In this document: piece by piece, positions 63,900 through 64,000 of the stretch
How the letters are laid out: each line of letters opens with the position of its first letter
How positions within the stretch are numbered: position 1 is the first letter of the stretch
DNA from: PMG-095 sp049324695
GTDB taxonomy: Bacteria > Myxococcota_A > Polyangia > Polyangiales > Polyangiaceae
Length of the DNA: 64,000 bases
Assembly: GCA_049324695.1 (NCBI GenBank)
Contig: JBMOMJ010000056.1
Coordinates: forward strand, 124,001 to 188,000
Direction: 5' to 3'
Position numbers and translations under genes: made by a program
Notes under the pieces: generated by a model
Database searches by the model: none
What the model was told of the DNA's origin: nothing
What the model saw: the letters and a program-made list of their open reading frames with translations, nothing else

Positions 63900-64000
63900 T
63901 CAGCTGTCGTCTTCGTTCGCCTCGCCGCGGAGTCCAAGCGCCTTGGCTTTCTTGTAAAGATGGCTGCGCTCGAGGCCCAGTGCGCGTGCCGTGGCGGCCA
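63900..64000 (-). CDS. C-terminus of an NtrC-type regulator (Fis helix-turn-helix)
   Basis: The last 32 codons read ATARALGLERSHLYKKAKAL and a short acidic tail before a TGA. This is the Fis-like helix-turn-helix that ends sigma-54 activators of the NtrC family. The receiver and AAA+ domains lie beyond the right edge. It is convergent with the TPR-protease gene, with one base between the stops. It is a candidate activator for sigma-54 promoters in this region but nothing here links it to the one at 28335. Confidence 0.75.
   Translation of the reverse strand, partial: AATARALGLERSHLYKKAKALGLRGEANEDDS

Overview
The window is 64 kb of high-GC, gene-dense DNA that looks like a chromosome segment of a myxobacterium (Polyangia/Sorangium-like). 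The grounds are many lipoproteins with long GGxGG/GAGG linkers, a MopE-like CDGxDNDCDG motif, several PATAN (DUF4388) signalling proteins, TPR/PEGA-type envelope proteins, a sigma-54 promoter and the tail of an NtrC-type regulator. I found no rRNA, tRNA, CRISPR array, insertion sequence or prophage. Most genes have typical housekeeping codon use and the orientation switches often between short operons.

Layout. 1-1.4 kb: a globin gene translationally coupled to a PATAN-ParA fusion cut by the left edge. 1.7-6.5 kb: glgX, rpoZ, a methyltransferase and a CbpA-like J-protein. 6.5-16.9 kb: envelope proteins, adenosine deaminase, a VKOR-DsbA fusion, RNase R, seryl-tRNA synthetase, a c-type cytochrome. 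17.0-21.6 kb: a complete branched-chain amino acid ABC transporter (livKHMGF). 21.8-23.5 kb: a DAHP-synthase-like protein that has kept its regulatory domain but lost its active site, overlapping tyrA. 23.6-28.9 kb: Gly-rich lipoproteins, a cNMP-binding protein, a GNAT enzyme, rpe with a metalloprotease-like lipoprotein, and a sigma-54-controlled exported protein. 28.9-33.2 kb: moxR, DUF58 and transglutaminase genes. 33.5-36.3 kb: an orphan CcmA-like ATPase and bioF-bioD.

36.3-38.7 kb is the most unusual part: about 2.4 kb without a convincing gene. It holds at least six imperfect ~230-254 bp direct repeats, lying between two perfect 16-bp parS sites, one inside bioF and one just beyond the repeats. 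A perfect parS half-site lies further inside bioF. This suggests a ParB-binding, origin-proximal centromere-like region. TetR and zapA genes follow.

40-64 kb: envelope proteins, a fused shikimate kinase/dehydroquinate synthase (aroKB), a five-gene run of signalling proteins built on degenerate receivers, GGDEF and PATAN domains with an isopropylmalate-dehydrogenase-like enzyme and a pseudosulfatase lipoprotein, then queE, rph, a porin-like protein with a GH3 beta-glucosidase under a possible LacI-type operator, and a three-gene operon ending in a TPR/peptidase-MA lipoprotein. The aromatic pathway is represented twice (aroKB; DAHPS-like plus tyrA), biotin by bioFD only, and envelope or surface functions dominate the rest.
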